DNA of 64,000 nt, taken from assembly GCA_020284085.1 (NCBI GenBank), contig JACEVL010000078.1:1377501-1441500 (forward strand), read 5' to 3'. This document shows, in pieces, positions 22,090 to 33,520 of the stretch. Source of the DNA: Aporrectodea caliginosa (lineage: Eukaryota > Annelida > Clitellata > Crassiclitellata > Lumbricidae). Made by a program: the position numbers and the translations under genes. The stretch's first letter is position 1. Every line of letters starts with the position of its first letter. The notes beneath the pieces are model-generated. The model had not been told where the DNA came from, did not search any database, and saw only the letters and a program-made list of their open reading frames with translations.

Positions 22090-23740
22090 GTTGGGGTTAC
22101 AATGTCACCGATACTTATAATAATGAGAGACTTACTTACTATAGACTAACTGGCACATCCTAAATCAGAGTACCATATGCCGTACATAAATACATATGTA
22201 CACAAAAAAACACATATATACATATGTTGTACATAAATACATATTGGGCGTGTTTGTTTAAATAGAAACTGCTTCAAGAGTCCAGAGTTCAGATAAAACA
22301 CAATTTATTAACTATTTACAATGAAATTATAATACCTTTACAAAAGCGGCAGAATGTCAGTCAAACGAACAGCAACACGAGCGCCCAAAGAAACGAAAAA
22401 TCCTAACAGAGGCTTCAAACGAGGAAGAGCAGTCGTGCTATATCCGCACGTGCTCAGGCCAAGCGCCTAAAGTCAACAATACACACACATATATATACAC
22501 ATATATACCATATACACATACATAACACACATACACATATACACATACACACATATATATCCACACACATATATATATATATATATACACACACTCATAC
22601 ACACATACATATGTATATATATGTATATATATATATACATATATATATATACATAATACCGTCTGTCCGCGCTGCCTTCGTGAACTTGACATAAATTAAC
22701 AGGTGTCAAGTAGCCGTTACAATGTGGTTTATTACACTAGCACAGTCGCAAAACTTTCCTCACATGTCTGAACTTGTTTCCAGTGGCGTTAGAAGAGGGT
22801 CAGAGGTCGCTGAAGTTGAGGCCCGTAAAAACAGTCTTGTTTCCCTACAACCCGGTTGATGTAGTCCAAGCTAGATGACATATTTCAAAGTTTGTCATCC
22901 TTTAACCTCTGAGAAATGTTTAAACTATCCAATTAGCGGTAAATTAGCCGTGTTAATGTAATGTAATGTAAATCGTCTAAAATTTCTCAGCACCCACAAA
23001 AGCCACGTCAGCGAGACCCGCTTATTCACCGGCGCTATATCAAATCAAGTCTGCAATAGCCAAACTCCTCTGTTCGTTTCGGTGCCAGGTTATGCATGAC
23101 TGTACAGAATCACGTCCATCAGGTGAAAATTATCAACTTCTGAAGTTCAGACAAGTCATTGGCTCTGACCTGGGTGACGGTGGGACAGACCATAGGCCTA
23201 CAGGCTGGAGAGATAAGATGGTTAATAACACGACTGATGTGACCATAACTAGCCATAGAGCAATCCATACACCTCTATATGCAGGAATTTATACCATATA
23301 TATCCGACGGAGTAATACGGTTGCATACTAAAAGTTTTACGGATAGGCCTACGTCAAGTTTTGCTTGCGCACATGACGCCCGTCTTCATCGTGTTCTAAG
23401 CGGCCGTCGTAGTGTTTTAAGTTGGACGCTAATAGTGATAATTATAGTGTTTATTCTGAGTTTGCTCACATCAAATAATTACGGCAAATGACAAAACTAC
23501 GTCAAATGCAATTAATGAAGTATACTTACATTATATTAATAATTATTAGTATTAATAACGTGTGTGTGGGCCTGTCATTGGGAACCCTTTTTCTTATATG
23601 CTGTTCATTCTTTTGCCACCTAATAATCCATTCTGTAGCTTCTTACTCATAGTTGTTTAGCATAGATGATACGGCGAGGGAGAGAATTGGCCATTGACAG
23701 GTAGCCACAGATTAGCCGAGCATTAAAAATTGTGAGAGAG
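22090..23740. other. No recognised gene; CA/TA microsatellite at 22480-22655
   Basis: Contains (CA)n/(TA)n-rich sequence at 22480-22655. Frames here are short or repeat-derived. Confidence 0.5.
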
Positions 23741-23929
23741 TATACGACGTTCAGCAACAGGGTTAGAAATTGTGCAGATAACTCAACTCGTCCAGAACAA
23801 AGAACCAAAGCAGTTTTAAAAATTCTATCAAGCGGTCAGAACAAAGAAGAACTGATTGATTTTTCTTTTGTGAATGGATAAAATGTTTATGCAGAAATTC
23901 TCGGTGACATAGAATTATTTGTTTGTCAC

Positions 23930-24335
23930 AAGGATTTGTGTCCTTATTTTTATTCTGCAAATAATGTTTTAGTTTTGGAAGAAGTCAAAGATCTAACAAG
24001 TGATCACGAAGAAGCTGCTACGAGACTCCTTCTTCATACGAAACACGCTTCCCCAACAATCTTTACAGTTCTGATTAAAAGTCGAGACACAGATGCCATA
24101 TGCTGCTTTCACTTTTAGAACTTTCTTCTGCTTGTGAAATGACTAGTTCAATTCTTTTGCTTCTGGCACGCGGCGCAATACAAGGATTGTGAATGTGATC
24201 AGCTTCTTTCAAAGTAATGGGACTACAAAGTGCCAAGCATTACTATAGGTCTTCGTGTGTTCACTGGTTGTGATAGTGTCTCTGCATTCAGAGACAAAGA
24301 AAAAGTAAAAGCCTTCAAGTTAGCTATTGTATAGT
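23930..24335 (+). pseudogene. Fragment of transposon-associated 'EAATRLLLHT' protein, longest copy
   Basis: Reads LTSDHEEAATRLLLHTKHAS and LIKSRDTDAI, then after frame changes VFTGCDSVSAFRDKEKVKAF. The pair 'HEEADTRLLLHA' and 'H.FTGCDSVSAFKGKGK' identifies a protein family common in invertebrate genomes, usually found among repeats. Function unknown to me. Broken by stops. Confidence 0.55.
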
Positions 24336-24339
24336 TACA

Positions 24340-25290
24340 TTGATTGGTCGGGTTTTTCCCACGACTGAATCTTTTACCTAGTTGAAGAGTACCAACAGAT
24401 CACTTATGCTTTTAACAGCTCGGTCAAAGGCCAGACTCAAAGTACTATAATCACGTAAAGTTGTATACTAGCAATTACGTATATACGTGTCGAGGAAGCA
24501 GATGTAAGACTCGAGTATGTCGATCAACACTTAACTATTGCGCATTTCAATCGTGGGAGTTTGTTAAACAAGGTATACCTGAACTTAATGTTATATTAGC
24601 AACCGTCCAGCCTACAGTATTAGCACTAACTAACACTAGGCTACAAGAGGACACGGCCAAATGTATAGACATGCCGGGCTCAGTGGCGTAAATCATGGGG
24701 GGGCAGAGGGGACTGTCCCCCATAGTTTTGACTTAAGCCCTCTGCCCCCCCAAAAAAAAAAATCCGGACCTCGTAGTTATGTATAGATTTTTCGCCTCTG
24801 GCCGGGCTATGCTTTTCTGCACAGGGAAATGAGGTGGGATTCCTGATTAGAAATGGGTGAGACTTTCATATAATGGAAACGAACTGGACAAGGGTAAAGG
24901 CTTATGCCTATGAAGGTTTATTTATAAAGCCTTAGGCTAGCACAAGGGAAAACTTGTACGTTGGGTGATGCTTATAGATCCCCAGGAAATGATTGTACGT
25001 TGTTTAATCATGAATTGGATACATTACCATGGAGCTTGTCACGCTTGAAGGAAGACATATACCTGCCAGGAGACTATAATATAGATCTACTCAAAATTAA
25101 TTCACATGTCCATACCCGTTCGTTCTATAACATTCTCACTTCTCATCGATTTCTACCTACCAACTTAAGACCTATTATACAAGGATTACACAGGACACCG
25201 CCACCCTAATCGATAACATTTTCACAAACGTACTGACTGACTCCATAGATTCGTACATAGTATTACATACTAATTGATGACATATAATAT
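24340..25290 (+). mobile_element. LINE endonuclease domain remnant
   Basis: Reads FVKQGIPELNVILATVQPTV, NTRLQED, then DAYRSPGND, DIYLPGDYNIDLLKIN and LTSHRFLPTN, then LIDNIFTNVLTDSIDS. This order is the AP-endonuclease fold of CR1/jockey-like elements (Y-R-x-P, G-D-x-N). Frame breaks and a MITE at 24681 interrupt it. Confidence 0.8.
24681..24800 (+). mobile_element. hAT-like MITE, exactly 120 bp, perfect 8-bp TSD
   Basis: Begins CAGTGGCGTAAAT and ends ATTTTTCGCCTCTG, an imperfect terminal inverted repeat. Both flanks are 'gccgggct' (24673-24680 and 24801-24808). The paralogue at about 21402 has one copy and no insert. Confidence 0.85.
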
Positions 25291-25829
25291 TAGAATCTCA
25301 TTGCCAATAGATTTAATGCATTTCTCTACAGCGATCGGATCTTAACTTGCTGCAAATATAACTCCAACGGGAGCCTCATTTAGGCTACTGGTTACCTGTA
25401 AATCATATGCTTTCATCTACAGCAATCGTACTAATATCACCTTCCGAATTGGTATCGATAGCATTTGGGCTTCGTAAACCACCTGGACAGGATTAAATTT
25501 ACCCTACAATTGCCATATAATTGATTATGGAAATAGTCTCGACGCCGTTGACGACGATAATAAACTGTTCTCTGATTTCAGGAGTAGGCCTAGTCCAGGC
25601 CAAAGTCAAAATCTCTCAAAATAATCCCTATTTTCAAATTGGAGGGGAAAGAAACAAATTAGCAATTACATACCAATATCGGTCTTACCGCATTTCTCCA
25701 AGCTCTTCGAAAAGTCACGCATGGAAGAATAATGTCTTATATAAATGCGATGAATATACAGTGTATTATATAAAGGCTAGTTTAGTTTTCGTGTAGGCAT
25801 AGGTCTTTTCACGTATATGGCGGTCCTGG

Positions 25830-26745
25830 AGATGTACGATAAGATATCGGAAGCCAAAGATAAAGAAAACACTTTTCCATTGAAGTATTCCTCGATTTAT
25901 CTAAGGTTTTTGGCACAGTGAACCACGAAATTTTACTCAAAATACTAGAACACTATGGGATATTAAAGGGAATTGGATTGGCTTAGGCCTTAGAGACTAT
26001 TTAAAAGGCAGAAGGCAATGTGTCTCTTACAATCTCTCAAATATTTGACATAAACTGCAGAGTCCCTCAGGGCTCCGTATTGGACCCATTGCTATTTCTG
26101 ATATAGCCTATGTAAACCATATACATCTCTCCTCGTCGACATTACAGTTTATTATGTTCGCGAATACACAGATAACTCACTTATTGAACTGGCTAATAGA
26201 ATGAATGAGGACCTTTGGGAAGGTGAATAGATGGTTCAAAGCGAGCAAACTATCCTTTAACCTGAATATAACAAACCATTTACTATTTGACTTAAGGAGG
26301 AACGTTTGAAAACCGCTGCCCTAGAGCACATAAAATCTATTCTTAGATCTGCAAATACTGTCCTTTGAAAGTATCAATGAACTACAGGTGGGTTTGTTCA
26401 TGCATAGTTCCCATATGCAGGTTCATATTCACCAAACTCGTTCTTCCAATAAATATAATCAAAAATGCATACTTTCTGGAATTAGACAACATAGTATTAG
26501 AATCTATGGAAAGGTACTCTGGAACTCTCTACCTATGGAGATTACAGGTCTCGCAACATTGCATAGAAACGTGATTCCTTCTTATTCGTATATAAGTTAT
26601 AAATTCTCATGCCATAATCAAAGCTGCAAAGAGTTTGGCCACAGCATAAGTAATTACTTATACTGTGGTTTGGCCTCTACCAAAAGTAGCAGTCAAAATG
26701 CCACTCCAAACGCGATCACGAATGAGTTCTTGAAACATCACACAT
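25830..26745 (+). mobile_element. LINE reverse transcriptase remnant
   Basis: Continues from the endonuclease piece. Readable parts are FLDLSKVFGTVNHEILLKIL (RT domain; D/A at the catalytic motif is altered), SPSGLRIGPIA (PQGSILGPL in intact elements), FANT in place of FADD, NRWFKASKLSFNLNIT and the C-terminal HQTRSSNKYNQKCILSGI, VLWNSLP. Many stops. The catalytic FADD is lost. Confidence 0.8.
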
Positions 26746-26804
26746 CAAAGACGTCTTGAACAGCACATGGGTTAAAGGACCAATCTCTGTGTGATGTAAC
26801 AAAT

Positions 26805-27212
26805 GCTACCACAGTGTCGCGGATGCTCTATGCGGCCCCGGCGTGGTGGGGCTTTGTGGGGGTAGAGGGACGCACTCGACTTGAGGCAACTATACGGCGA
26901 CTGGTCCGGTCTCGTTATCTACCGGAATCCTACCAAAGTTTCGAGCAACTTTGCAGAAAAACAGACTCTAACCTCTTTTCTACCATCATCAGCAACCCTG
27001 CACATGTATTACATCAACTACTGCCTCCCGTGAAAACTGTTTCATATTCGCTACACCCCAGAACCCACAATAGAATAATACCTAAGGCAAACTCTTTATC
27101 TCGTAAAACATTTGTCACACGGATGCTTTATACTTAATTTTTTTAATATTTGATGATCTTTGTACACCAAAGTGCGGTTAGCAGTTGGTTTTTCAATAAA
27201 GGATATACTTAC
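26805..27212 (+). mobile_element. CR1-like LINE, ORF2 C-terminus and 3' tail
   Basis: A 100-residue open frame with YAAPAWWGFVGVEGRTRLEA, RRLVRSRYLPE, NPAHVLHQLLPP and the final TFVTRMLYT. The 3' UTR ends 'tgtacaccaaagtgcggtta', 'aataaaggatatacttactt'. The same 3' end occurs at 38820-38880, 56665-56715 and 62815-62890. Confidence 0.85.
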
Positions 27213-27226
27213 TTACTTTACAATAC

Positions 27227-27430
27227 AAAACACTTTCAGATAGTACGTACATACATTCCTTTCGCATTCTCGAGGTATAAAACTTGCATTCAGTAACATG
27301 CACAGTTGCACACGTAATAAATGATTCTCATGTTTTGAACAGCCATGATAGGACGATGAAACTACCGTTTCGAACGGTTGGTATGGGAGCATTTCTTGGG
27401 GGATATGTAAGAATAAGAAGTAAGTAAGAG
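27227..27430 (-). repeat. Inverted copy of 8060-8230
   Basis: Reverse complement of the 8.1 kb segment, joined to the block that mirrors 5.7-7.7 kb. Confidence 0.7.
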
Positions 27431-27609
27431 TATCCTTTGATATCTGGAAAGGGCGCTGAATAAATGGTGTGAGTGGATGAGCCATGATTCAAAGGAACTG
27501 AAAGAGTTGGAGACAAAATGGGCGAGATTTATTCCAACAGAACTAAAATAGCTTTGACGTTGAGTTCATTAAGGACACTTGCAATGTCAGGTGAATTATT
27601 CAATCAGCT

Positions 27610-27797
27610 GCTCAGACCTCTCTTAACTTCAGTCTGGCTCAGACCTCTCTTAACTTCAGTCTGGCTCAGACCTCTCTTAACTTCAGTCTGGCTCAGACCT
27701 CTCTTAACTTCAGTCTGGCTCAGACCTCTCTTAACTTCAGTCTGGCTCAGACCTCTCTTAACTTCAGTCTGGCTAAGACCTCTCTTAACTTCAGTCT
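27610..27797. repeat. 27-bp minisatellite, seven copies
   Basis: Seven near-identical tandem units of 'ctcagacctctcttaacttc'+'agtctgg'. Being 27 bases, it keeps an open frame repeating LRPLLTSVW. The other copy of the surrounding segment (7480 region) has no such array. Confidence 0.95.
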
Positions 27798-28290
27798 AGA
27801 GGTAAAAGATATTTTGTCTGAAGCGCATACACGACATGTGACAAAACATTATGGACTACACGGGCCGACGAACTTGCCATTTCTCACAACGCATCGGGAC
27901 ATGCTGCCACGAGCACAAAGATGAAGATGGATCGGTCGCTATATAAATCTCCCGATACATACAAGCACGCATTACATTTGAAATGTGTTTTTTTTTAGTA
28001 ACTTACATGTACTGTGTTGAAGTCTACAACAATCAAGCAGTTATGCAGACCTGTAAAAGTCAGTGCAAAATGCTTTAACAGCTGTCATAAGCAGAGTGAT
28101 GCTAAAACAGATTGAACAATTTCAACTCAAACGCAGAACGAAAACAAATATAGCCTACACAACAGGAACAACAACAACAACAAAAACAACAACATCGCTA
28201 TTTGATAGATCGTCTATCATTTGATAGGTCAACTAGTACAGACAAACGTCGCTCGCTCAGGCATTGCCATCTTAACACTTATACGTATAT

Positions 28291-28448
28291 AAAAGTAAGT
28301 AAGTAAGTGTGTTCTTTATTAAACGCTGGCAAACGCACGGCGCTGTACATACAAAGTTATACAAAGTTATCAAATAGTAGTCAAAAAGTTAGTAAATAGT
28401 AAACTAAAAAAACACTATATGGCTTAGCTGTACAACATAAATAAATAA
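28291..28448. mobile_element. Insertion with (GTAA)n start, absent from the 6.44 kb paralogue
   Basis: Between 'cttatacgtata' and 'taggctatataac', which are adjacent in the paralogue at 6450-6465, lie about 158 bases beginning 'aagtaagtaagtaag'. This looks like a LINE/SINE tail in minus orientation. Confidence 0.5.
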
Positions 28449-28499
28449 ATCTAGGCTATATAACAATAGACAAAAGACTGTGTCGTCGTAAACGAGGTG

Positions 28500-29116
28500 T
28501 CAGTTTCTTCTTCTTGTCTCCGGACTCGTATCCAATTCATTTTCCAGACTCCACGGCGTTTCTCCCTCGTTTTCCAGTACGTACTTAACCTGATATCTAT
28601 ACTTCGTATTTGGTGCCAGATTCTCGATGAGAACCAGGTTTTCGGATAGGCTCCTCGTCACGTACTCGCCCGTTTCGTCTGCCCTCCGGTACCTCAGTCG
28701 ATACCCAAGCGCCTTACGTGCCGCTGACTCTGGGGAGCTGCAGTCGCCCGGCGTCTCAGGCCACGTGACGAAGGCGCTGATCTTGTAGCTGAGGACGCTG
28801 CGAAACTGGACGACCGGATGTCGCGAGGGGTCGCCGGTGGAATCCTCGAGGTCAGAGGTCATTGTCGTGGAGACGTCGGTCAGGAAGGGACCGAGGTTCG
28901 GTTCCCGTTTCATCTTCCCGGCTGCAGAGTCGCCGTGGTTGGTTTCGTGGACGAGGGATGCGCTCTGTATGGCCTCGCCTCCCTTGTCGTCGTCTTTGTC
29001 CGTCTCTGAATAGTCGTACTCGTCCTCCTCCGTCTCGTTCAGCGCGATCACGTGACGAGAACCGGTGTCGCCATCTGTCGTAAGCTGAGGACCTCGAGTC
29101 GGTCCTTGGACAACCA
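28500..29116 (-). CDS. Second copy of the netrin-receptor terminal exon, open
   Basis: Reverse-strand copy of 5788-6404 with the same length (617 bases), the acceptor kept as 'cttgcatag', and the whole frame open to the same stop after ETRRRN. Compared with the first copy only about ten residues differ over 204, for example SPESAARK for SPGAAERK and SLENE for SRENE. The acidic linker, the FN3-like domain and the Asn-Glu-Thr site are all kept. No upstream FN3 exons are seen on this strand, so a transcript would need another 5' part. It may be a recent segmental duplicate or a gene fragment captured near the WASP array. Confidence 0.6.
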
Positions 29117-29204
29117 CTATGCAAGAACCAAAACCATCCTTAGTCATCTCTCAATCATCTCTCAACATCGTTTACGTCATCTTTATCCGAAATTAATTAA
29201 TTAA

Positions 29205-29580
29205 TCAATTAATTCATGCATTCATTTACTCATTCATTCATATCGAACATTTATATATCGCCCCTTCAAGAAAACTACTCAGAGGCGCTCCCAAGCCCCA
29301 CCTCCAGCACGGCTAAAAAGTACAGTCGTAAGGTGAGAAAAGAACAGCGGTGAGAAGGTCCTCAGAAAGAGGCGAAGTTGTAGAAGGAGGGCATTCCAGG
29401 TCGAGGGGCCCACCGCCGACAAAGCGCGATTCTGCCTAGTAGCGATACGGGGAAAAGGGACGTGGAGACTCTGTTCAGATGAGCGAAGAAATCGACAGCC
29501 CTAGCACTAAGGACAGGGCAACAGAAATCACGAAGATACATGCTGGCAGGAGCGAAGCCCAGTAAGCAGCGCCAGACTTG
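29205..29580 (-). mobile_element. L2-like LINE 3' end, minus strand
   Basis: Minus-strand reading gives LLGFAPASMYLRDFCCPVLS, LGRIALCRRWAPR, and the tail 'gaggggcgatatataaat' with (GAAT)-like units at the low-coordinate end. Pattern as in 18112-18512. Confidence 0.7.
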
Positions 29581-29790
29581 TATTGTATTGTATTGTATTT
29601 GAACACTTGTTATAGCGCCCCTACCAGATTTCCCATTCAGAGGCGCTCCCGACTACTGCGCGGACGCTGAATCGGAGTTTCACGCCGAAGCGCATGAGCA
29701 ATTGCGAGTGAAGAACTTGCTCAGGGTCCCTACTTGGGCAACTATCCTATAAGCAATCCGCTGCTCAGAGGACCCTGAGAGGGGAGCCAG
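29581..29790 (-). mobile_element. SINE/LINE-tail composite with (CAATA)n end
   Basis: (TATTG)n at 29581-29600, then 'tatagcgcccctaccag' and a body containing 'acttgctcagggtccctac', shared with the SINE at 42290-42455. Confidence 0.5.
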
Positions 29791-30183
29791 TTATGACTAC
29801 GACGCCATTGCCATTTTCATTCCTCGTATGTTTCTATCTATCACGTTATTTATGGAGCGCATTTACAAACCACACAAAGGTTTCATACAGAAAGGCTTTG
29901 TTAAGCACAGCCTTTTCTTACCATTTTTGCTTGTTTTGAAATCAATTATACAATATTACTGCATTTATTATTAATCAATGCTATTTAGAAGCCCAAGCAC
30001 GCTACTTCATAAAGGTGTTCTCGTGTGTACATAAGCGTTTCTGTACCAATTGCTTTTTCTAGCTGCATGCGGGATTTCGAGTTGGTCAAAATCAATATGC
30101 ACGACAGGCAGAGAGTAACGAGGATTATCTGCGTTATTATCATGAGTATGGCATGACTATTGCGGGATTGATGTGCAATTATT
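29791..30183 (-). repeat. Flank duplicated at 41610-42195
   Basis: Same arrangement as 41.6-42.2 kb beyond the third exon copy ('tgcaatttagaagcagtag' relatives, 'gcgggattgatgtg'/'acgggattggtgtg'). No gene seen. Confidence 0.6.
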
Positions 30184-30726
30184 CAGTGTGATTTTCCTTA
30201 CAGGTTTTATTTTAGTTATAGTTATAGTTATAGTTAATGATTTTTTATTTTAGTTATAGTTATAGTTATAGTTAGTATTATTTTTTAGTTATAGTTATAG
30301 TTATAGTTAATGGATTTTTTATTTTAGTTAATTTTAGTTACTACTTAGTTACAATAATTAAGTCTATAAGCAAATTGTGCGTATTAATACGCTGTTTCAC
30401 AATTTACTCAGAGCTATGAAAACCTTTGAAGCATGGGTACATTCAGCTTCATCAATACACGAGTTCCCAAAGTAACTGACAAATTTCACAATAAAAATTT
30501 CGCATTTTTCGTTCTCATTTATGTCGTATCGTCCATATTGCACTTCCTATTTTTATTTTTTGTATTAACGAAAATAAAGATGAATTTTCGTTAGTGTTAT
30601 TTTCGTTATAGTTATAGTTATAGTTAATGATATTTTTAGTTATAGTTATAGTTATCGTTAACGAAATCATTTTATTTTCGTTAACGAACATTTTCGTTAT
30701 CGTTATCGTTAACGAAAATCACACTG
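30184..30726 (+). mobile_element. hAT-like MITE, 543 bp, perfect TIR and 8-bp TSD
   Basis: Ends are CAGTGTGATTTTC and GAAAATCACACTG, exact inverted repeats of 13 bases. Flanks are 'caattatt' on both sides (30176-30183, 30727-30734). The paralogue at 42193-42205 runs 'gggattggtgtgctatttgag' without it. The interior consists of 'ttatagttatag' tracts in both directions and has no coding frame. Confidence 0.93.
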
Positions 30727-30844
30727 CAATTATTTGAGCACAGTTGCATATGAAAGTACGTATATCAAGAAACACTGCTAACTGACTCCAGTAAGTGTGG
30801 CATGGAATGGCATGAGTGCGGATAGTTACTAATTTTGAATAACG

Positions 30845-30978
30845 GCAAAGAGATACAGGTCTAGACATTGAAGGTGGCTGTGAAGGAGCTGTACCTCTAT
30901 GTGGTGGGGCTTGTGAAGCAGGAGATGGAGAACTGCTAGTTGGGGCGCTGATGGTAAATAGCTTCAAACCTAACACAT
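30845..30978 (-). pseudogene. WASP-like proline-rich exon D, truncated
   Basis: Minus strand. Acceptor 'gtttgaag' as in the D exons at 45920 and 50831. One frame gives TSSSPSPASQAPPHRGTAPS and QPPSMSRP, similar to those exons, but the frame set by the acceptor meets a stop after about nine codons. The exon breaks off after 'gtctagacctg', with no WH2 part. Confidence 0.55.
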
Positions 30979-31443
30979 AAATTCTGTGTTAAGTATATTT
31001 AGTATACTATATTTCACAAAAAGTAAGTGATAAAACAGTGAAAGTACACAAACAGCTGGCATTAAGGTCTCTGTTTATTATTCCAAAAGTTAAAAGTTTT
31101 CCTAAACGCTCAGTCTCAACTATACATAACTGAAAGCCAGACAAACCACTGACAACTTATCTTTAGCAGTAATGAATTAATGGAGTAATTAGTAACTTAA
31201 CCAGAAATTTGATAAATAATGAAGTAGGATTAATGCAGTAATGGATTAAAACTTCTAACTCTCTTTCCAGACAATTTAAGAAGTCACAAATGTTTAAGTC
31301 ACTTCTTAAATAAAAAATCTAATATTCTATTCGAACAAATACAAGTGATCTGCACCATTTCAAAATGAAAATCAACCGATAAATTGCTGACTATGCAGTT
31401 TCAGCCAGCCATACAAGCAGTAGGAGACACTGGAGCTATTTAC

Positions 31444-31636
31444 CTGGCGCAGAAGGAACTGGAGGAGGTGGAAGCCCGGCAGCTCTCTGTTGCTGTTCCT
31501 TTTTTATGGCCTGAATTCCACCATTCTCCTCAATGAACATATAAATGAACGTTGCAGTTCCACTGTCCCTCAGCTGCGACGGCCTCAAACCGATATAACG
31601 GAAAAATGCCTTCAGATCTGTGTCCAAATTGTCCAC
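31444..31636 (-). CDS. WASP-like GBD exon C (unit 4)
   Basis: 193 bases, acceptor 'gaatctcag', donor GTAAAT. Encodes VDNLDTDLKAFFRYIGL, then QLRDSGTATFIYMFIEENGG and IQAIKKEQQQ, followed by a Pro-rich end. It matches the C-terminal half of the WASP/N-WASP GTPase-binding domain (LDPELKNLF...ISEAQLKDRET...IYDFIEK.GG...VKNE), which folds on the VCA tail for autoinhibition. Phase 0 in, phase 1 out. E-to-G change in DSETA and Y-N-F to Y-M-F suggest relaxed constraint. Confidence 0.7.
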
Positions 31637-32161
31637 CTGAGATTCAAATACAAACAGTAACACTAGTCGCAGATCTATACCAAAGGCATAGCAAATTCCA
31701 CAGAGCTGTGTGGCACTGAAGTAATCACCAACTGATGCCTTGTGCATAATAAAAAAAGTCACTGGGATTGAGTTGAATGGTGGTCATTTACGCACCAGGT
31801 CATAAACATAACATACATGATAGTGGCTTCACATGTGAATGCCAAAGCATCAAAAGTTATACACTGAACTTTCATCAAACGAAAGCAAATGTAAAATCTG
31901 TTTTCAATACTGACTGAATAAGTAACGAAATTAAAGTTTAGCTGCTACGAAAATGTTTGGACACCAAAGCTTGTCCTCTTCGCCTCTTTTCAGCTATTTA
32001 TACTCTGTAACATCTCCAACTTACATACAACACATTTCATAGCAGCTAAACTCTACATAAATAATAGCGCTACTTAATCCTTTAACGACGAAAAGTTTTG
32101 TATTCACAGTAGCTTTTAATGCCTCTACGTCTGTAAAGGGTTAAATAATAATGATCCTTAC

Positions 32162-32207
32162 ATCAAATGCTCCCTTTTCAGCATCCCATCCAATATGTTG
32201 TACATGC
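32162..32207 (-). CDS. WASP-like CRIB exon B (unit 4)
   Basis: 46 bases, acceptor 'tctctttcag', donor GTAAGG. With the last two bases of exon A it gives R then HVQHIGWDAEKGAFD. The H-x-x-H-[IV]-G-W-D core is the second half of the CRIB motif (HVGHVGWDPxxGFD in N-WASP) that binds Cdc42-GTP. Too short for standard ORF scans. Confidence 0.75.
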
Positions 32208-32564
32208 CTGAAAGAGAACCATTGCACATCATCAGAACCAGACAACACGTTATCACACACAAAGTTTTTAGTACTATGTTAGCAGGAAAGAAATCAATGA
32301 TCATAGGAAAGACCATTAAATGCACCGATATTGCAATTACAAACGCCATGATTAACGCAACCGATCGAAGACACTGAATATCTACTGGAAAGTCCAGTAA
32401 CTTCAGTACTACTCTACGACTGTCACTTAAGCCTATGATGTGTTTATCTTGAAGAACGTCTGCAAAAGCCTGTTATGTGGCGAGCCTATCTTTCAGAACT
32501 TCTATACAAACCTGTGGTTGCCAATACAATAATTATTCTCACACTGACAGAAGCTGATGCACAC

Positions 32565-32608
32565 CTGAAGTCTGTTGGAGGTCCAATATCATCCTTGGTT
32601 ATTTTCCC
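32565..32608 (-). pseudogene. WASP-like CRIB exon A (unit 4), 5' truncated
   Basis: Retains KGKITKDDIGPPTDFR up to the donor region, the first half of CRIB (I-S/G-x-P), but its 5' two thirds are cut off exactly where the 2.17 kb inverted repeat begins (32609). Confidence 0.65.
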
Positions 32609-32693
32609 TTTAGAACGAACATCAACCGACAACTTGCTGACTACGGAGTATCAGTCAGACATACAGGTAGTAGGAGACACTGGAGCTATTTAC

Positions 32694-32834
32694 CAGGCAT
32701 GGAAGGAACTGGCGGAAGTGGACGCCCGGCATGTCTCTGCTTCCTCTCCTCTTTTATGGCCTGAATTTCACCAAGCTCCTCAGTGAAGTTATCAGTGAAC
32801 GTTGCAGTTTCACTGTCCTTCAGCTGTGACAGCG
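32694..32834 (-). pseudogene. WASP-like GBD exon C (unit 3), 5' truncated
   Basis: Keeps QLKDSETATFTDNFTEELGE, IQAIKEERKQR and PVPSMPG with the donor GTAAAT, but lacks about 52 bases including the acceptor; unrelated sequence with 'aaataaatg' precedes it. I-Y-N-F-I-E has become T-D-N-F-T-E. Confidence 0.7.
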
Positions 32835-33520
32835 ATAAATACATTTATTTGTTTAAAATACTTGTTTATTCACAGAGATCAGTCATATCATTATATGATG
32901 CAAACCATACACAAAGGCTATCTAAGAAAAATCAAAACGGAACATCTTGAATCGTGATAAATATCGGTAAGAAAGGGTTACCTAGAAAGGACGACCCGCT
33001 AAGCCTGGGTAACCACAGTTAGTGTTGAACAAGATGGCAAAGTAGCAGTAATATGACAGGAAACTCAATTTGGGTGAAAAAGAATAAGCAAGTAATAGAA
33101 AAGTGAAGTAATGCAAGAACGTAATAAGATATAACCATGCCAATTAGTCATGATACCAATGTATTAAAACGTTGCAATGATTGAGTAAGGCTTACATAAA
33201 GTCCATATCCCAATGCATCACATACTGAACTTTCATCAAACGAAAGTAATTGTAAATTCTGTTTTCAATACTAACTGAATAAGTAAAGCAACAAAAGAGT
33301 AGCTGCTATGAAATCTTTGTGCACCACAGCTTGTCTTCTTTGCCTCTTCTCAACTATTATACTCTGTGGCATCTCTAACTTAAATACAACACATTTCATT
33401 GCAGCTAAATTCTACATTACTAATAGCTCCACTTAATCCTTTAACGACGAAAAATATTGCTTTTACAGTAGCTTTTAATGCCTCCTCGTCTGTAAAGGGT
33501 TAAACAATAATGATTCTTAC

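Larger units (their letters stand above)
27430..28500 (-). repeat. Inverted duplicate of the 6.4-7.68 kb flank
   Basis: Shares 'aggacacttgcaatgtcagg', 'gcaagttcgtcggcccgtg' (as reverse complement) and 'gatagatcgtctatc' with 6405-7560, in reverse order. Interrupted by a minisatellite (27610) and an insertion (28291). Confidence 0.75.

Noticed and set aside
28818..29124. Arg-rich frames opposite and beside the receptor exon copies
   Set aside because: Other-frame shadows of a GC-rich coding exon that is itself supported by homology in three copies.
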